Origin: an uncultured beta proteobacterium
GTDB taxonomy: Bacteria > Pseudomonadota > Gammaproteobacteria > Burkholderiales > Burkholderiaceae_C
Length of the DNA stretch: 49,362 nucleotides
Direction: 5' to 3'
Assembly (NCBI GenBank): GCA_903830985.1
Contig: CAIKVZ010000345.1
Span: 1 to 49,362 of the forward strand
Part shown: positions 1 through 8,270 of the stretch, in pieces
How positions within the stretch are numbered: the stretch's first letter is position 1
Layout: each line of letters begins with the position of its first letter
Position numbers and translations under genes: made by a program
Notes under the pieces: model-generated
Seen by the model: the letters and a program-made list of their open reading frames with translations, nothing else
What the model was told of the DNA's origin: nothing
Databases searched by the model: none

Positions 1-110
1 ACGCGGCCGATTTCCTGGCCGGTGGCGGGGTTGAATACGGCCAGGGTTTTGCCATCAGCGGCATCGCGCCAAACGCCGGCGATGAAGAGTTGGGTGTTGG
101 GGTAAGTCAT
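1..110 (-). CDS. Aldehyde dehydrogenase family protein, N-terminal fragment (runs off the left edge)
   Basis: Only the first 36 codons are in the window, reading leftward from the ATG at 110-108. The peptide starts [17 protein letters not shown] and continues with a [10 protein letters not shown] segment. This is the usual opening of NAD(P)-dependent aldehyde dehydrogenases of the succinate-semialdehyde/betaine-aldehyde type (F/LINGxW, then NPAxG). The catalytic Cys and Glu lie outside the window, so substrate cannot be judged. It is transcribed away from the rest of the window and looks unrelated to the phosphate genes. Confidence 0.75.
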   Translation of the reverse strand, partial: MTYPNTQLFIAGVWRDAADGKTLAVFNPATGQEIGR

Positions 111-271
111 CGTGGCATTCTAGGGGCCGGCGTGACAACACCGACTCGGTGGGGCTTCTCTTTGATCTGCGTCGACTCGAGCTAGCATCGAGGGCGTTGT
201 CCGCAGGGATGCCTCGGCGCAATGACGGTGGCCCTTGTTTCAGCGAACACTTCATCCAGTGAGAAATCAAC

Positions 272-553
272 ATGCACATAGAGATGCCATCCCCCAGCGG
301 AGAAGAACTGAAAGCCGCGCGGCCCAAGGCCGGATTGAGTCAGGTGGATGCTGCTGCATTGATGGGCTACCCGGTTCAGCCCGGGAGTCGGGGCGGTCTT
401 CAGTCCAGAACCTGGCAGGCGCTGGAAAGCACGAGCGATCCGCGCACCATGCCGGGACCCATCTTTGCCATGTTTCAACTGCTGACCGGCACCCACGCCG
501 GCTATACGCTGTCCAGGACCGTCCAGACTGGCACTTCAGCCGACGCGACTTGA
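272..553 (+). CDS. Small helix-turn-helix (XRE-like) protein
   Basis: This is a 93-residue protein. Residues 10-35 read ELKAARPKAGLSQVDAAALM, which matches helices 1-3 of a Cro/CI (XRE) helix-turn-helix (LKxAR..AGLSQ..AA.L.G). A segment at about 45-75 resembles the W.x.E.G...M....F.LF.LLTG tail of small phage-like or plasmid-like regulators. There is no partner domain. The glycine/arginine-rich stretch between the two parts is unusual, so DNA contact may be altered. GAGAAA sits 6 bases before the ATG as a weak ribosome-binding site. The target is unknown. It stands alone, with a different unknown gene downstream. Confidence 0.55.
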   Translation: MHIEMPSPSGEELKAARPKAGLSQVDAAALMGYPVQPGSRGGLQSRTWQALESTSDPRTMPGPIFAMFQLLTGTHAGYTLSRTVQTGTSADAT

Positions 554-647
554 CGGCGTATCGGTCTGCCTTGTCACCAAGCCTTCATGCGCCGGCCCGA
601 TGCTGGCGTTGCGGCATGTCGCCGCTGCCCAACTTGCGAGACACACC

Positions 648-950
648 ATGAGCAAAGAACACACGCCACTGAACCCCAACGCAACCGATGCCGAATGGCC
701 CGTGGAAGGGGTGGAGGAAGAAATGGACGACGAGATCGATACCGCGGCAGAACTGCACCGCCTGGCCGCGCACCACTTCGCCGCTGCAGCCAAATACCAT
801 CTGCTCGCTGCCACGGCCGATGACGAAGGCGACAACGAAGCCAATGCCCGCTACGCCCACCTGGCCTACCGGCATCAGCTCAACGGCACGCAGTACGCGG
901 AAATCGCCGTCATGGACAACGAGAGCCTGGAAGAAGACGAGGGCGTCTGA
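648..950 (+). CDS. Small acidic hypothetical protein
   Basis: This is a 100-residue soluble protein. I chose the ATG at 648 (MSKEHTPLN) because the 16 preceding in-frame residues are arginine/alanine-rich and look like read-through. The first 30 residues are Asp/Glu-rich. The middle is an Ala/His-rich helical segment (AAELHRLAAHHFAAAAKYH) followed by AHLAYRHQLNGTQYAE. It ends in another acidic tail. Helical His/Ala patterns of this kind occur in small uncharacterised betaproteobacterial proteins, sometimes called ferritin-like or stress-associated, but I do not recognise a named family. No Pho box or strong ribosome-binding site is visible. Confidence 0.55.
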   Translation: MSKEHTPLNPNATDAEWPVEGVEEEMDDEIDTAAELHRLAAHHFAAAAKYHLLAATADDEGDNEANARYAHLAYRHQLNGTQYAEIAVMDNESLEEDEGV

Positions 951-985
951 GGCGACGGCGTGGCCAATGCGTAGCAGCCTGCCGG

Positions 986-3175
986 CTACAGCTTGAGTTC
1001 CAGCGTGGCCCGCAGCACGGCGCTGTAGGCGTTGACGCTGGTGTTGCACAGACCGCCGTTGCTGTCGGTGTACTGCGCCACGGCGGTGTAGGGCTGGGCC
1101 AGCACGTTGGCGGCCGAGACGCGCAGTTGGTATTGCGGGTTCAGCTTCCACAGCGCGTACACATCGAGCTCGCGCCGCGGGCTCACGTAAGTGCTGCTGG
1201 TCGCGGAAATCTGCACCGGCCCGCCGCGTTTGAAGGTGTAGTTGGCGCCGGTGCTGAAGCCGGTTTTGAGCTTGTAGTCCAGTCCGAGGTTGGCCGACAG
1301 CGGCGTCTGCTCGGCCATGCGGTTGTTCGGGCCGGGCACGCTGGTCACGCTGGAGGCGTTGAAGGCCAGGTTGGCGCGCACATCCATGTCGGGCGCAGCT
1401 TCGCCCCACACCACCTTCAGGGGCAGTTTGGCGTCGAGTTCCAGTCCCCGGGTCTGGGCTTGGCCGTCGTTCACCGGCATGGACACCCAGCGCTGTCCCA
1501 GCAGGCTGGTGTTGCTGCGCGTGAAGTCGTCTATCTGGCGGCGGTAGACCGAGGCGCTGAACACCGCGCCTTCGCCAAAGAAGTGCTCATAGGCCAGGTC
1601 GATGCCGGTCGCCAGCTCGGGCCGCAGGCCGGGGTTGCCCTGGTAATCGGGCGACACCGCGCTGTTGTTGCTCACGGTGTAGGGCCGCGGTATCAGACGG
1701 CCGATGCCGGGGGCCTTGTAGGTGCGGGTCAGAGCCAGGCGGAGCTGGTCCTTGTCGCTGCCGGGCAGCTTCCATAGCGTCTGGAACAGGGGGCTGAGCA
1801 CCTGCGAGCGGTTGTGAATGGCGTCAAAGGTATTGCCCTGGCTGCGCGTGTCCAGCGTCTCCCAGCGCAGGCCCAGATAGACCGACCATTGGGGCGTGAT
1901 GCTCCATTCGTCCTGGGCGAACAGCGCCAGCCGGTTCAGCGTGGCGTCAAAGGACTGGTCGCTGCCCAGGGCGCCCGGCCCGGCCAGCGGCAGGTCGTGC
2001 TCGTCGCGCGTTTCGCGGCGCTGCGTGCTGCCCGCGTCCCAGCCCATGGCCAGGGTGTGGTCCTGCACCACCGGCGTGGCGTATTTGCCGACCAGGGTGA
2101 GGCCCTGGTCGCGGGCTGTGCCGGGGGTCATGCGGTTCAGCGTCTGCTGCCCGGCGCTGTCATAGGCCTGCTCGAAGTGGTCCCAGGCACGGCGGCTCGC
2201 GTTCAGGCCGAACTTGGCGTCGAGCTTGGCGCCGTCGGCAAAATTGCGCACCCAGTTGAGGTCGGTGCGCGCCATGCCAAAGCGGCCCCGGTACTGGGTC
2301 CGGTCAAGCGGGTAGGGCGCTGCCGCGCCCAGTTCGTTCACCCAGGCGGTGGCGCCGGCGTTGTTGGAACCGTTCAGGTTGAGCACGGTCTGCGAAGTCA
2401 GCGTGTCGCCGTTGGCCAGGCTCCAGTTGATGCGCGGCGTGAGCGACAGCCCGGCAAACCGCCCTTCGTTGTGCTCGGTGCCGCGGTTCAACTGCGTCGC
2501 CTGGCCGTTGGCGTCGCTGCCTTCCTGGGTCTGCGTGGACGTCTCCTGGTAGTTGCCCCGCCGCAGGTTGCCGGCCAGGGAATACGACAGGCCGCCCAGT
2601 TTGTCGGACAGCAGCCCGTTCAGCGACGCAGACTTGAAGCGGTTCGAGCCCTCGGCGTTGAACTTGAGTTCACGCTTGGCCGCGGTGGTCTTGCGTTTCA
2701 GCACGATGTTGATGGTGCCGGCGATGGCCTGGGTGCTGAATTCGGCCGTGGCGGCGCGCATGATTTCGATACGCTCGATCAGCGCCGGGGCGATGTCGTC
2801 CAGGGTGAAGCCTGGCGGCGCCGGCTCGCCGTTGAGCAGTATCTGCGTGTAGCCCGAGCCCAGGCCGCGCATGCGGATTTCACCTCCGCCGCGCCCCGCG
2901 TTGCCGCCGTTGACGGTGATGCCAGCCTGGCGTTTGAGCACATCGGCCAAGGTGGTGTCGCCGTGCTTGAGGATCTCTTCTTCGGTGACCACGGTCTTGG
3001 CGGCCGTGTCGTAGCGGCGCGGGTCGTACTTGTCCTGACTGCCGCTGATTTGCACCGTGGGCAGGGTGGTGTCGGACTTGGCCGGCGGGCTGTCTTGCGC
3101 CGCAACCCGCAGCGTGCAGGTGAGGGTCAGGATCAGTGCTGTCAGGGCGGGGTGGCTGTTGGGGAGAAACTTCAT
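986..3175 (-). CDS. TonB-dependent outer-membrane receptor (TBDR1)
   Basis: A 729-residue protein with a signal peptide (about 1-26, cut after RVAA). The plug domain spans about 60-165: TLADVLKRQAGITV, then IRMRGLGSG, ILLNGEPAPPG and AGTINIVLKRK. A long beta-barrel follows and ends LRATLELKL. This is the normal size for a siderophore- or nutrient-type TonB-dependent receptor. It imports a large or scarce ligand across the outer membrane using TonB energy. It lies 52 bases downstream of, and in the same direction as, the seven-bladed propeller gene (3228-4442), so the two are probably one operon. The setting suggests a phosphorus-containing ligand, but nothing in the protein itself shows this. 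I did not find a convincing Pho box for this pair. Confidence 0.92.
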   Translation of the reverse strand: MKFLPNSHPALTALILTLTCTLRVAAQDSPPAKSDTTLPTVQISGSQDKYDPRRYDTAAKTVVTEEEILKHGDTTLADVLKRQAGITVNGGNAGRGGGEIRMRGLGSGYTQILLNGEPAPPGFTLDDIAPALIERIEIMRAATAEFSTQAIAGTINIVLKRKTTAAKRELKFNAEGSNRFKSASLNGLLSDKLGGLSYSLAGNLRRGNYQETSTQTQEGSDANGQATQLNRGTEHNEGRFAGLSLTPRINWSLANGDTLTSQTVLNLNGSNNAGATAWVNELGAAAPYPLDRTQYRGRFGMARTDLNWVRNFADGAKLDAKFGLNASRRAWDHFEQAYDSAGQQTLNRMTPGTARDQGLTLVGKYATPVVQDHTLAMGWDAGSTQRRETRDEHDLPLAGPGALGSDQSFDATLNRLALFAQDEWSITPQWSVYLGLRWETLDTRSQGNTFDAIHNRSQVLSPLFQTLWKLPGSDKDQLRLALTRTYKAPGIGRLIPRPYTVSNNSAVSPDYQGNPGLRPELATGIDLAYEHFFGEGAVFSASVYRRQIDDFTRSNTSLLGQRWVSMPVNDGQAQTRGLELDAKLPLKVVWGEAAPDMDVRANLAFNASSVTSVPGPNNRMAEQTPLSANLGLDYKLKTGFSTGANYTFKRGGPVQISATSSTYVSPRRELDVYALWKLNPQYQLRVSAANVLAQPYTAVAQYTDSNGGLCNTSVNAYSAVLRATLELKL

Positions 3176-3227
3176 GGCGGGCAGAGTCTATACGCCCGGC
3201 CGTCGCGGCGTGAGGCCGCTGCCAGCG

Positions 3228-4442
3228 TCACTGCAGCTTCACCAACGCCTGATAAGAGTCCACCCACAGTCCATCGTCCACCGGCGTCACGTGGCCGAAG
3301 GGCCAGTTGGACTGCGCCGTGGGGCGTGAGAACGACCAGAGGATGTTGCGCGTATCCAGGTCGAGTGCGTGCAGGGTGCCGCGGTCGATGGCGCCTGGCG
3401 CGCCGCCCGGGTTGCCCTGGAAATAAAGCACACGGCCGGCCACGGCCGTCGCCGGGCTCGACTCGGCGTAGCTGCCCGGCAAGGTCCAGACGATGCGCCC
3501 CGAGCCCTTGTCGAAGGCCATGAGCGCGGTGCTGCTGAGCCCCACCAGCACCGCGCCGGCGTCGACCAGGCCGTGCACCTGCACCAGCCGGTTGCGCCCA
3601 TCGACCGGCTGGCGCACTTCGGCCGATGGCCAGCGCTCGCGTCCGCTGGACCGATCGACGGCATACAGGCGCGACTCGCCGCTGGCAAAGACCGTGTCTT
3701 CAGTCACGACGGGTTGCTGCAGGCAGGCGGCGGCAAAGGCGTCGGGCACATTCGCCCGGTAGCGCCAACGCTCCTGACCGGTCCTGGCGTCCAGGGCAAA
3801 AAGCCAGTCGCTGGCCGACTTGGGGTCGCCTGGTGTGCCGTCGGTTCCGGCCGTCAGGTAGACGGTGTTGTCGCGCACGATGGGGCGCGAGGCGCAGGCG
3901 GCGCGCTTCGCCGTAAAGGCCACCCTCCAGACCTCGCGCCCGCTGGCGGCATCCAGGGCGTAGAAGTTGCCGTCCTTGCTCAGCGTGTAGGCCAGACCGT
4001 CATGGGTCACCACCGCTGCGTGCACGGCCGGATCCGGGCCGCGCCACAGTTCCTTGCCCGTGGCCAGCGACACGCCGATCACCGCGCCCGGATTGGCTGC
4101 GCCAAAGGGTGCGATGACGACGTCGCCGGAAACGGCGGGCGGCGTGGAAACCGAGCCGTTGATCCTGGCGGGTCGGTAGCTCCATTTGAGCTTGCCGCTG
4201 AGCAGGTTGATGGCGAACAGTCCGCCGCTGCCGGTGGGTCCCCCGGCCAGCACGGTCTGGCCAGTGATTGTGCTGGGCCCCCAATCCCTGACCCCGGCGT
4301 TCACCGTGAACTTCTCGCTCGGCGCCGTGCGCAAGGCGCGGATGGCCGGGGCCTCGGACTGCGCCAGGCCCGTGTCCGCGCAGAGCAATGCGCACAGCAT
4401 CGCCAGGCCCTTGCCCCAGCGCCGAACTCGTGGTGTCAACAT
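3228..4442 (-). CDS. Secreted PQQ-like/WD40-like beta-propeller protein
   Basis: A 404-residue protein with a signal peptide (about 1-27, ending GLAQ). I chose the start at 4442 because AGGAGGA lies just upstream; a longer ORF reading is mostly Arg-rich. The mature part has seven repeats of the form (L/F)xALDxxTGxxxW, for example LLSGKLKWSY, ATGKELWRG, AASGREVWRV, ARTGQERWRY, SSGRERW, GSGRIVWTL and the last around LDLDTRNILWSF. That is a full seven-bladed PQQ-type propeller like BamB or the non-enzymatic quinoprotein repeats. No dehydrogenase active-site motif or cytochrome domain is seen. It is probably periplasmic and may bind a ligand or partner of the adjacent receptor. Confidence 0.85.
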   Translation of the reverse strand: MLTPRVRRWGKGLAMLCALLCADTGLAQSEAPAIRALRTAPSEKFTVNAGVRDWGPSTITGQTVLAGGPTGSGGLFAINLLSGKLKWSYRPARINGSVSTPPAVSGDVVIAPFGAANPGAVIGVSLATGKELWRGPDPAVHAAVVTHDGLAYTLSKDGNFYALDAASGREVWRVAFTAKRAACASRPIVRDNTVYLTAGTDGTPGDPKSASDWLFALDARTGQERWRYRANVPDAFAAACLQQPVVTEDTVFASGESRLYAVDRSSGRERWPSAEVRQPVDGRNRLVQVHGLVDAGAVLVGLSSTALMAFDKGSGRIVWTLPGSYAESSPATAVAGRVLYFQGNPGGAPGAIDRGTLHALDLDTRNILWSFSRPTAQSNWPFGHVTPVDDGLWVDSYQALVKLQ

Positions 4443-4575
4443 CGTGCTGTCCTCCTTTTGGCGTCGGTACCGGTCCGCGCTGGCGTGTCGAAGTCTGGGT
4501 CCGCGCGGGGCGCTCACAAGGGTTTCATGGTACAGCGGATCCCGTGGGCAGGCGCAAGCCCTGCCTGCAACATGT

Positions 4576-4609
4576 CTGTCACGACAGTGTCAAAAATCCT
4601 GCCTAGCAT
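4576..4609 (+). promoter_or_regulatory. PhoB-dependent promoter (Pho box + -10)
   Basis: CTGTCAC (4576-4582), spacer GACA, GTGTCAA (4587-4593), then 10 bp and the -10 TAGCAT (4604-4609). The spacing matches the classical 7-4-7 Pho box that replaces a -35. The predicted transcript start, about 7 bases after the -10, is 4616, the first base of the next ATG. Confidence 0.8.
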
Positions 4610-4615
4610 GCGCGC

Positions 4616-5158
4616 ATGACCGTCACCCTGAACCGCCCCCTGCGCCATCTTCTCGCCATCACTGCAGCGCTTTGGCTGGGCTTGGCGCAGGCGCAAACCA
4701 TGGCAGCTGCCGTGCCCGCCGACAGCATTGAGCTGCGTTTTGCCGATTTTTTCCAAACGCCCGTGGGCCCCAAGGGGATGGAAATGAGCGAAGCGCTGCG
4801 CCAGGCAGACGGCCACGCCGTGCGGCTCGTGGGCTACATGGTGCAGCAGGAGCTCCCGCAACCCGGGCGCTTCATGCTGACGCCACGCCCGGTGCAGATG
4901 AGCGAACACGCCGACGGCGAGGCCGACGACCTGCCGGCCGCCACGGTGATGGTTTACCTGGACGCCAGCCAGCAGGGCTGGAAGCTGGCCCATGCGCGTG
5001 GCCTGCTGGAACTGCGCGGGACCTTGAGCGTGGGGCGCTTTGAAGAGGCCGACGGTCGCGTCTCCTGGGTGCGCCTGCAGCTGGCGCCCGAAGGCGTGCG
5101 CGGCATGAACAGCTTTGAGGTCGCGGCCTACCTGCATGGTCAGCAGCACCGGCATTGA
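4616..5158 (+). CDS. Secreted protein of unknown function, probably leaderless and Pho-regulated
   Basis: A 180-residue protein with a clear signal peptide (about 1-27, LGLAQAQT). The mature part has VRLVGYMVQQE and then FMLTPRPVQMSEH, with AATVMVYLD and LLELRGTLSVGRF later. The 'GYMV..E...F.L.P' layout recalls the DUF3299-type periplasmic proteins (OB-fold-like), but the match is by eye only. No ribosome-binding site precedes the ATG, and the Pho promoter's predicted start site falls on the ATG itself, so the mRNA may be leaderless. It lies 58 bases upstream of alkaline phosphatase in the same direction. It might be an accessory to that enzyme or to phosphate-ester capture; no catalytic motif was recognised. 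Confidence 0.8.
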   Translation: MTVTLNRPLRHLLAITAALWLGLAQAQTMAAAVPADSIELRFADFFQTPVGPKGMEMSEALRQADGHAVRLVGYMVQQELPQPGRFMLTPRPVQMSEHADGEADDLPAATVMVYLDASQQGWKLAHARGLLELRGTLSVGRFEEADGRVSWVRLQLAPEGVRGMNSFEVAAYLHGQQHRH

Positions 5159-5163
5159 ATTCA

Positions 5164-5188
5164 GGCCTGCCGTGCAGGCCCCATTTTT
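5164..5188 (+). terminator. Intercistronic hairpin with U-tract before alkaline phosphatase
   Basis: GGCCTGC-CGT-GCAGGCC (7-bp perfect stem, 3-base loop, 5164-5180) is followed by CCATTTTTG. It lies between the leaderless secreted protein and the alkaline phosphatase gene. No separate Pho box is visible for the phosphatase, so this may be a partial terminator or attenuator in one operon, or an RNA-stabilising hairpin. Confidence 0.55.
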
Positions 5189-5216
5189 GTATTTACCCCC
5201 TTGACGGAGCAACACC

Positions 5217-7271
5217 ATGAACGCCCCTTTTCCTGCCCCCACCGCGCTGCGCCTGAGCGTCTGCGCCATTGCCAGCCTGCTGAGCTGCGCGGTTCATGCA
5301 GCCCCCGCCGTGAGCCGGCTCACGCCCCCGAGCGAGCTGTTTTCCAGCGGCCAGGCTGCACCGCTGATCGCGCGCTTTCTGCCGGGCCAACGCTTTGACC
5401 TGCAGGCCACGTTGCGTCCCGATGCTGCCGACCAGAGCATCACTGCCGCCAGCTTTTCCATTGACGGCAAGGCCGTGAAAGCGCCGGTGGCGCTGCTGAA
5501 TTGCGCCACGGCCTGCCTGCCCTCGGTGCCGAAGAACGCCACCATCGCCACGGTGCGCGCCGTCAGCGTCGACCTGCCCGGTGTGCACCGCTTCACCGTG
5601 AGCGCCACGCAAAGCGACGGCCAGATCGTCACGGCCCAGGGCAACTTCGAAGTCGTGGCGCTGCTGCCAGGCGCACAGAAGGTGAAGAACATCGTGATCC
5701 TGCTGGGCGACGGCATGGGCGCGGCGCAGCGCACGGCGGCGCGCATCGTGGCCGGCGGCTACGCCCAGGGCAAGGTCATCACGCCCCTGGCCATGGACAC
5801 CTTCCCTGTGACCGGCATGGTGAAGACGGCCTCGCTCAATTCCGTCGTGACCGACTCCGCACCGGGTATGACGTCCTACGTCTCGGGCAACAAGAACAAC
5901 AACAACGAGGAGGGCGTTTTCCCGGACGACACCACCGACCCGTTTGACAACCCGCGCATCGAGTACCTGAGCGAGTACCTGCACCGCACGCAAGGCAAGG
6001 CACTGGGGCTGGTGACCACGGCCGACGTGTTCGACGCCACGCCCGCGGGCAATGCCGTGCACAGCAGCAATCGCGGTGCCGGCACCGGCATCGTGGACCA
6101 GTACCTGGACGACCGTGGCCTTACCGGTCTGTCGGTGCTGATGGGCGGCGGGCGCAAATGGTTTGTGCCTTCCACCGTGCCCGGTTCGGCGCGCAGCGAC
6201 AAGAGCGATTACGCCTTCTCCGGCACCGAGGCGCACACCGGCGACATCGTGAAACGCTGGGGTGCCGCCCCGGGCAAGCTCGACCGGGACCGTGATCTGC
6301 TGGCCGATTTTCAGGCTGCAGGCTTTTCCTATGCCGCCGACAAGACCGCGCTGGACGCCATCGACGGCAGCAAGACCGACAGGCTGCTGGGCCTGTTTGC
6401 CCACTCCAACATGAACGTCGCGCTGGACAAGATGGACGGTCGGCGCGCCAAGGCGCAGGGCGTTGCGGGCCGCGTGGTGGACGATTACGGTTTCCCCGAT
6501 CAGCCCATGCTGGACGAGATGGCGGCCAAGGCCTTGTCCGTGCTGGAGCGTCAGAAGAAGGGCTTTGTGCTGATGGTGGAGGGCGCGTCCATCGACAAGC
6601 AGGCTCACAACATGGACACCGAGCGCTGGATGCTCGACACCATCGAGTTCGACCGCGCGGTCAAGGTGGTGCAGGACTATGCGCGCCTGCACGGCGACAC
6701 GCTGGTGATCGTCACCGCCGACCACGAATGCTCGGGCGCGGCGCTGATCGGCGGCTCCATGGTGAGCGATGCGCGGCTGCAGGAACTGGTGCGCGAAGGC
6801 GGTGCCGCCAACGTGCGCGACAAGGTGGTGGGCGTGTACGAGAAGGCGGGCTTTCCCAAGTACGTGATCTCCGCCGACGGCTACCCCAAGACCACCGACA
6901 TCGATCATCGCCTGCTGGTGGGTTACGGCGCCAATCCGGACCGCTATGAGAACTGGCGCACGAACGAGTTGCCGCTGCAGGACAGTCAGCAACCGTTTGT
7001 GAAGAAGGAGCCGCTCTCAGGCTACCCGGCAGGACCGCTGCAGCGCGACGCCGACGGACGCTTTCTGGTCACGGGCCAGGTGCCGGGTGACAGCGCCGTG
7101 CACACCGCCACCGACATCCCGCTCTCGGCCTTTGGCCCTGGCGCCTGGGCATTCACCGGCGTGCAGGACAACACCGACGTGTTCTTCAAAATGGCGCAGG
7201 CCGCGATCAAGGGAGCGGTCGTACCGGAAGGACTGGTAGCGGCACCGGTGCGCAAGGCGCGCAAACCCTGA
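5217..7271 (+). CDS. phoA: Alkaline phosphatase, PhoA-type, with N-terminal extra domain
   Basis: A 684-residue secreted enzyme that hydrolyses phosphate monoesters in the periplasm or outside. There is a signal peptide at about 1-28, then a roughly 120-residue domain rich in beta-type sequence (30-150), then the phosphatase fold. The metal/active-site motifs are LLGDGMG (Asp at about 165) and TDSAPGMTSY, where Ser214 is the expected nucleophile, matching VTDSAAS of the E. coli enzyme. Further on come VEGASIDKQAHNMD at about 450 and VTADHECSG at about 500. The protein is much longer than E. coli PhoA (about 470), because of the N-terminal domain and inserts. GGAG lies upstream of the ATG. It probably shares the Pho-box promoter at 4576 with the preceding gene. 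Confidence 0.93.
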   Translation: MNAPFPAPTALRLSVCAIASLLSCAVHAAPAVSRLTPPSELFSSGQAAPLIARFLPGQRFDLQATLRPDAADQSITAASFSIDGKAVKAPVALLNCATACLPSVPKNATIATVRAVSVDLPGVHRFTVSATQSDGQIVTAQGNFEVVALLPGAQKVKNIVILLGDGMGAAQRTAARIVAGGYAQGKVITPLAMDTFPVTGMVKTASLNSVVTDSAPGMTSYVSGNKNNNNEEGVFPDDTTDPFDNPRIEYLSEYLHRTQGKALGLVTTADVFDATPAGNAVHSSNRGAGTGIVDQYLDDRGLTGLSVLMGGGRKWFVPSTVPGSARSDKSDYAFSGTEAHTGDIVKRWGAAPGKLDRDRDLLADFQAAGFSYAADKTALDAIDGSKTDRLLGLFAHSNMNVALDKMDGRRAKAQGVAGRVVDDYGFPDQPMLDEMAAKALSVLERQKKGFVLMVEGASIDKQAHNMDTERWMLDTIEFDRAVKVVQDYARLHGDTLVIVTADHECSGAALIGGSMVSDARLQELVREGGAANVRDKVVGVYEKAGFPKYVISADGYPKTTDIDHRLLVGYGANPDRYENWRTNELPLQDSQQPFVKKEPLSGYPAGPLQRDADGRFLVTGQVPGDSAVHTATDIPLSAFGPGAWAFTGVQDNTDVFFKMAQAAIKGAVVPEGLVAAPVRKARKP

Positions 7272-7284
7272 CGCTGACAGGGGC

Positions 7285-8118
7285 TCAGGCGTGCGCCGGC
7301 TGTGACCCCTTGACCTCGCCCAGCACGGGCGCATGGATGAGCGAAATGCTGAGCCATACCGCCACGCTGAAGTACAGCGACATCCAGGCGATCTCGCTCT
7401 TCCAGTCGTCCCAGCGATGCGACACCACCCAGCGTCCCGAGGCGTCTTCCACCCCTTGCGCGATGCTGAGGTAGTGGCGCCCGCTGGCCTCGTCGGCGAG
7501 CCAGCGCGACCAGTACATGGGCACGTCGACCGTGAACATGAAAACGACATAGGCGCTGCCGGCGGCGCAGGCGCCGGCCAGCAGCGGGCGCAGCTTGCTC
7601 GGACAGCGCGCCCAGACCGAGGCCAGACCCAGCACGAAGAAGACTGCGCTCAGGCCCCAGAGCGACTCTTCCACTACGTGCCCGACGTTTGAAGTGGTGA
7701 GCACCGAATACCACGAGAAGGTCTCAGCGACCAGGATCATCGGCACCATCGCCAGCGCCGCGGCCCTGGCCAGCCGGCTGGCGCCAGCGAGCGCGATTTC
7801 CCACAGCAGCAGCGCCCACTGAGTGACGAAGCACAGTTCGGCAAAGGTGGCGACGCTGCGCCCGACGATGACGCTGGACAGCCATGAATCCGTCAACACC
7901 TGACGCTGCACGTCGAACACCGGGAAGGCGCAGCGGTAGGCGCAGCCGAAGACGTAGCCCGCCGCCAGCAGCAGCTGCCAGCGCCGCGCCGCATACACCT
8001 CGTCCGACAGGGCGGGATGGCGCCGTCGCAAGGCCGCAGCGGAGTATGTCAGCGCCAGCACATTGAGTGCGCTGACCGCGCACAACAGAAACCACCACAA
8101 GAAGACATCGTCCGACAT
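7285..8118 (-). CDS. Seven-transmembrane hypothetical membrane protein
   Basis: A 277-residue inner-membrane protein with about seven hydrophobic helices (for example LWWFLLCAVSALNVLALTY at the N-terminus, WQLLLAAGYVFGCAYR, and IAWMSLYFSVAVWLSISLI at the end). The ATG at 8118 is chosen because GGGGG lies 7 bases upstream; 18 extra in-frame residues before it are hydrophilic and lack a ribosome-binding site. No catalytic motif or family was recognised; Trp-, Ser- and Arg-rich loops are visible. It is convergent with alkaline phosphatase (13 bases between stops). There is no Pho box, but a 25-bp inverted repeat lies 55 bases upstream of the start. Confidence 0.75.
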   Translation of the reverse strand: MSDDVFLWWFLLCAVSALNVLALTYSAAALRRRHPALSDEVYAARRWQLLLAAGYVFGCAYRCAFPVFDVQRQVLTDSWLSSVIVGRSVATFAELCFVTQWALLLWEIALAGASRLARAAALAMVPMILVAETFSWYSVLTTSNVGHVVEESLWGLSAVFFVLGLASVWARCPSKLRPLLAGACAAGSAYVVFMFTVDVPMYWSRWLADEASGRHYLSIAQGVEDASGRWVVSHRWDDWKSEIAWMSLYFSVAVWLSISLIHAPVLGEVKGSQPAHA

Positions 8119-8172
8119 GCAATCACCCCCAGGATCCTCGTCCTGACCGATGTGCCATCGACCCCGGTCCAT

Positions 8173-8197
8173 AACGATGTATACAGTTTACATCGTT
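8173..8197. promoter_or_regulatory. 25-bp inverted repeat, operator candidate
   Basis: AACGATGTA (8173-8181), 7-base centre TACAGTT, TACATCGTT (8189-8197): two perfect 9-bp arms. It lies upstream of the 7-TM gene that starts at 8118, reading leftward. On the minus strand it overlaps a possible -10 (TATACA). Symmetry of this size is typical of TetR-, GntR- or MarR-type operators; no matching regulator gene is nearby. Confidence 0.5.
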
Positions 8198-8270
8198 TGC
8201 AGATTCATGTCATTCTTGCTGCGTCGGCGCGCGGCCCGGCAGGAAGCGCGGATCCAGCAGACTGTGGATT

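Noticed and set aside
1814-3523. Long open frames opposite the receptor and propeller genes
   Set aside because: High-GC third-position effect; composition is Gly/Arg/Ala/Val-rich with no motif, and the minus-strand proteins are clear families.
4443-4575. A Pho box pointing toward the propeller/TBDR1 pair
   Set aside because: The minus-strand reading of the 4576 site gives TTGACAC and GTGACAG without a fitting -10; no other good match.
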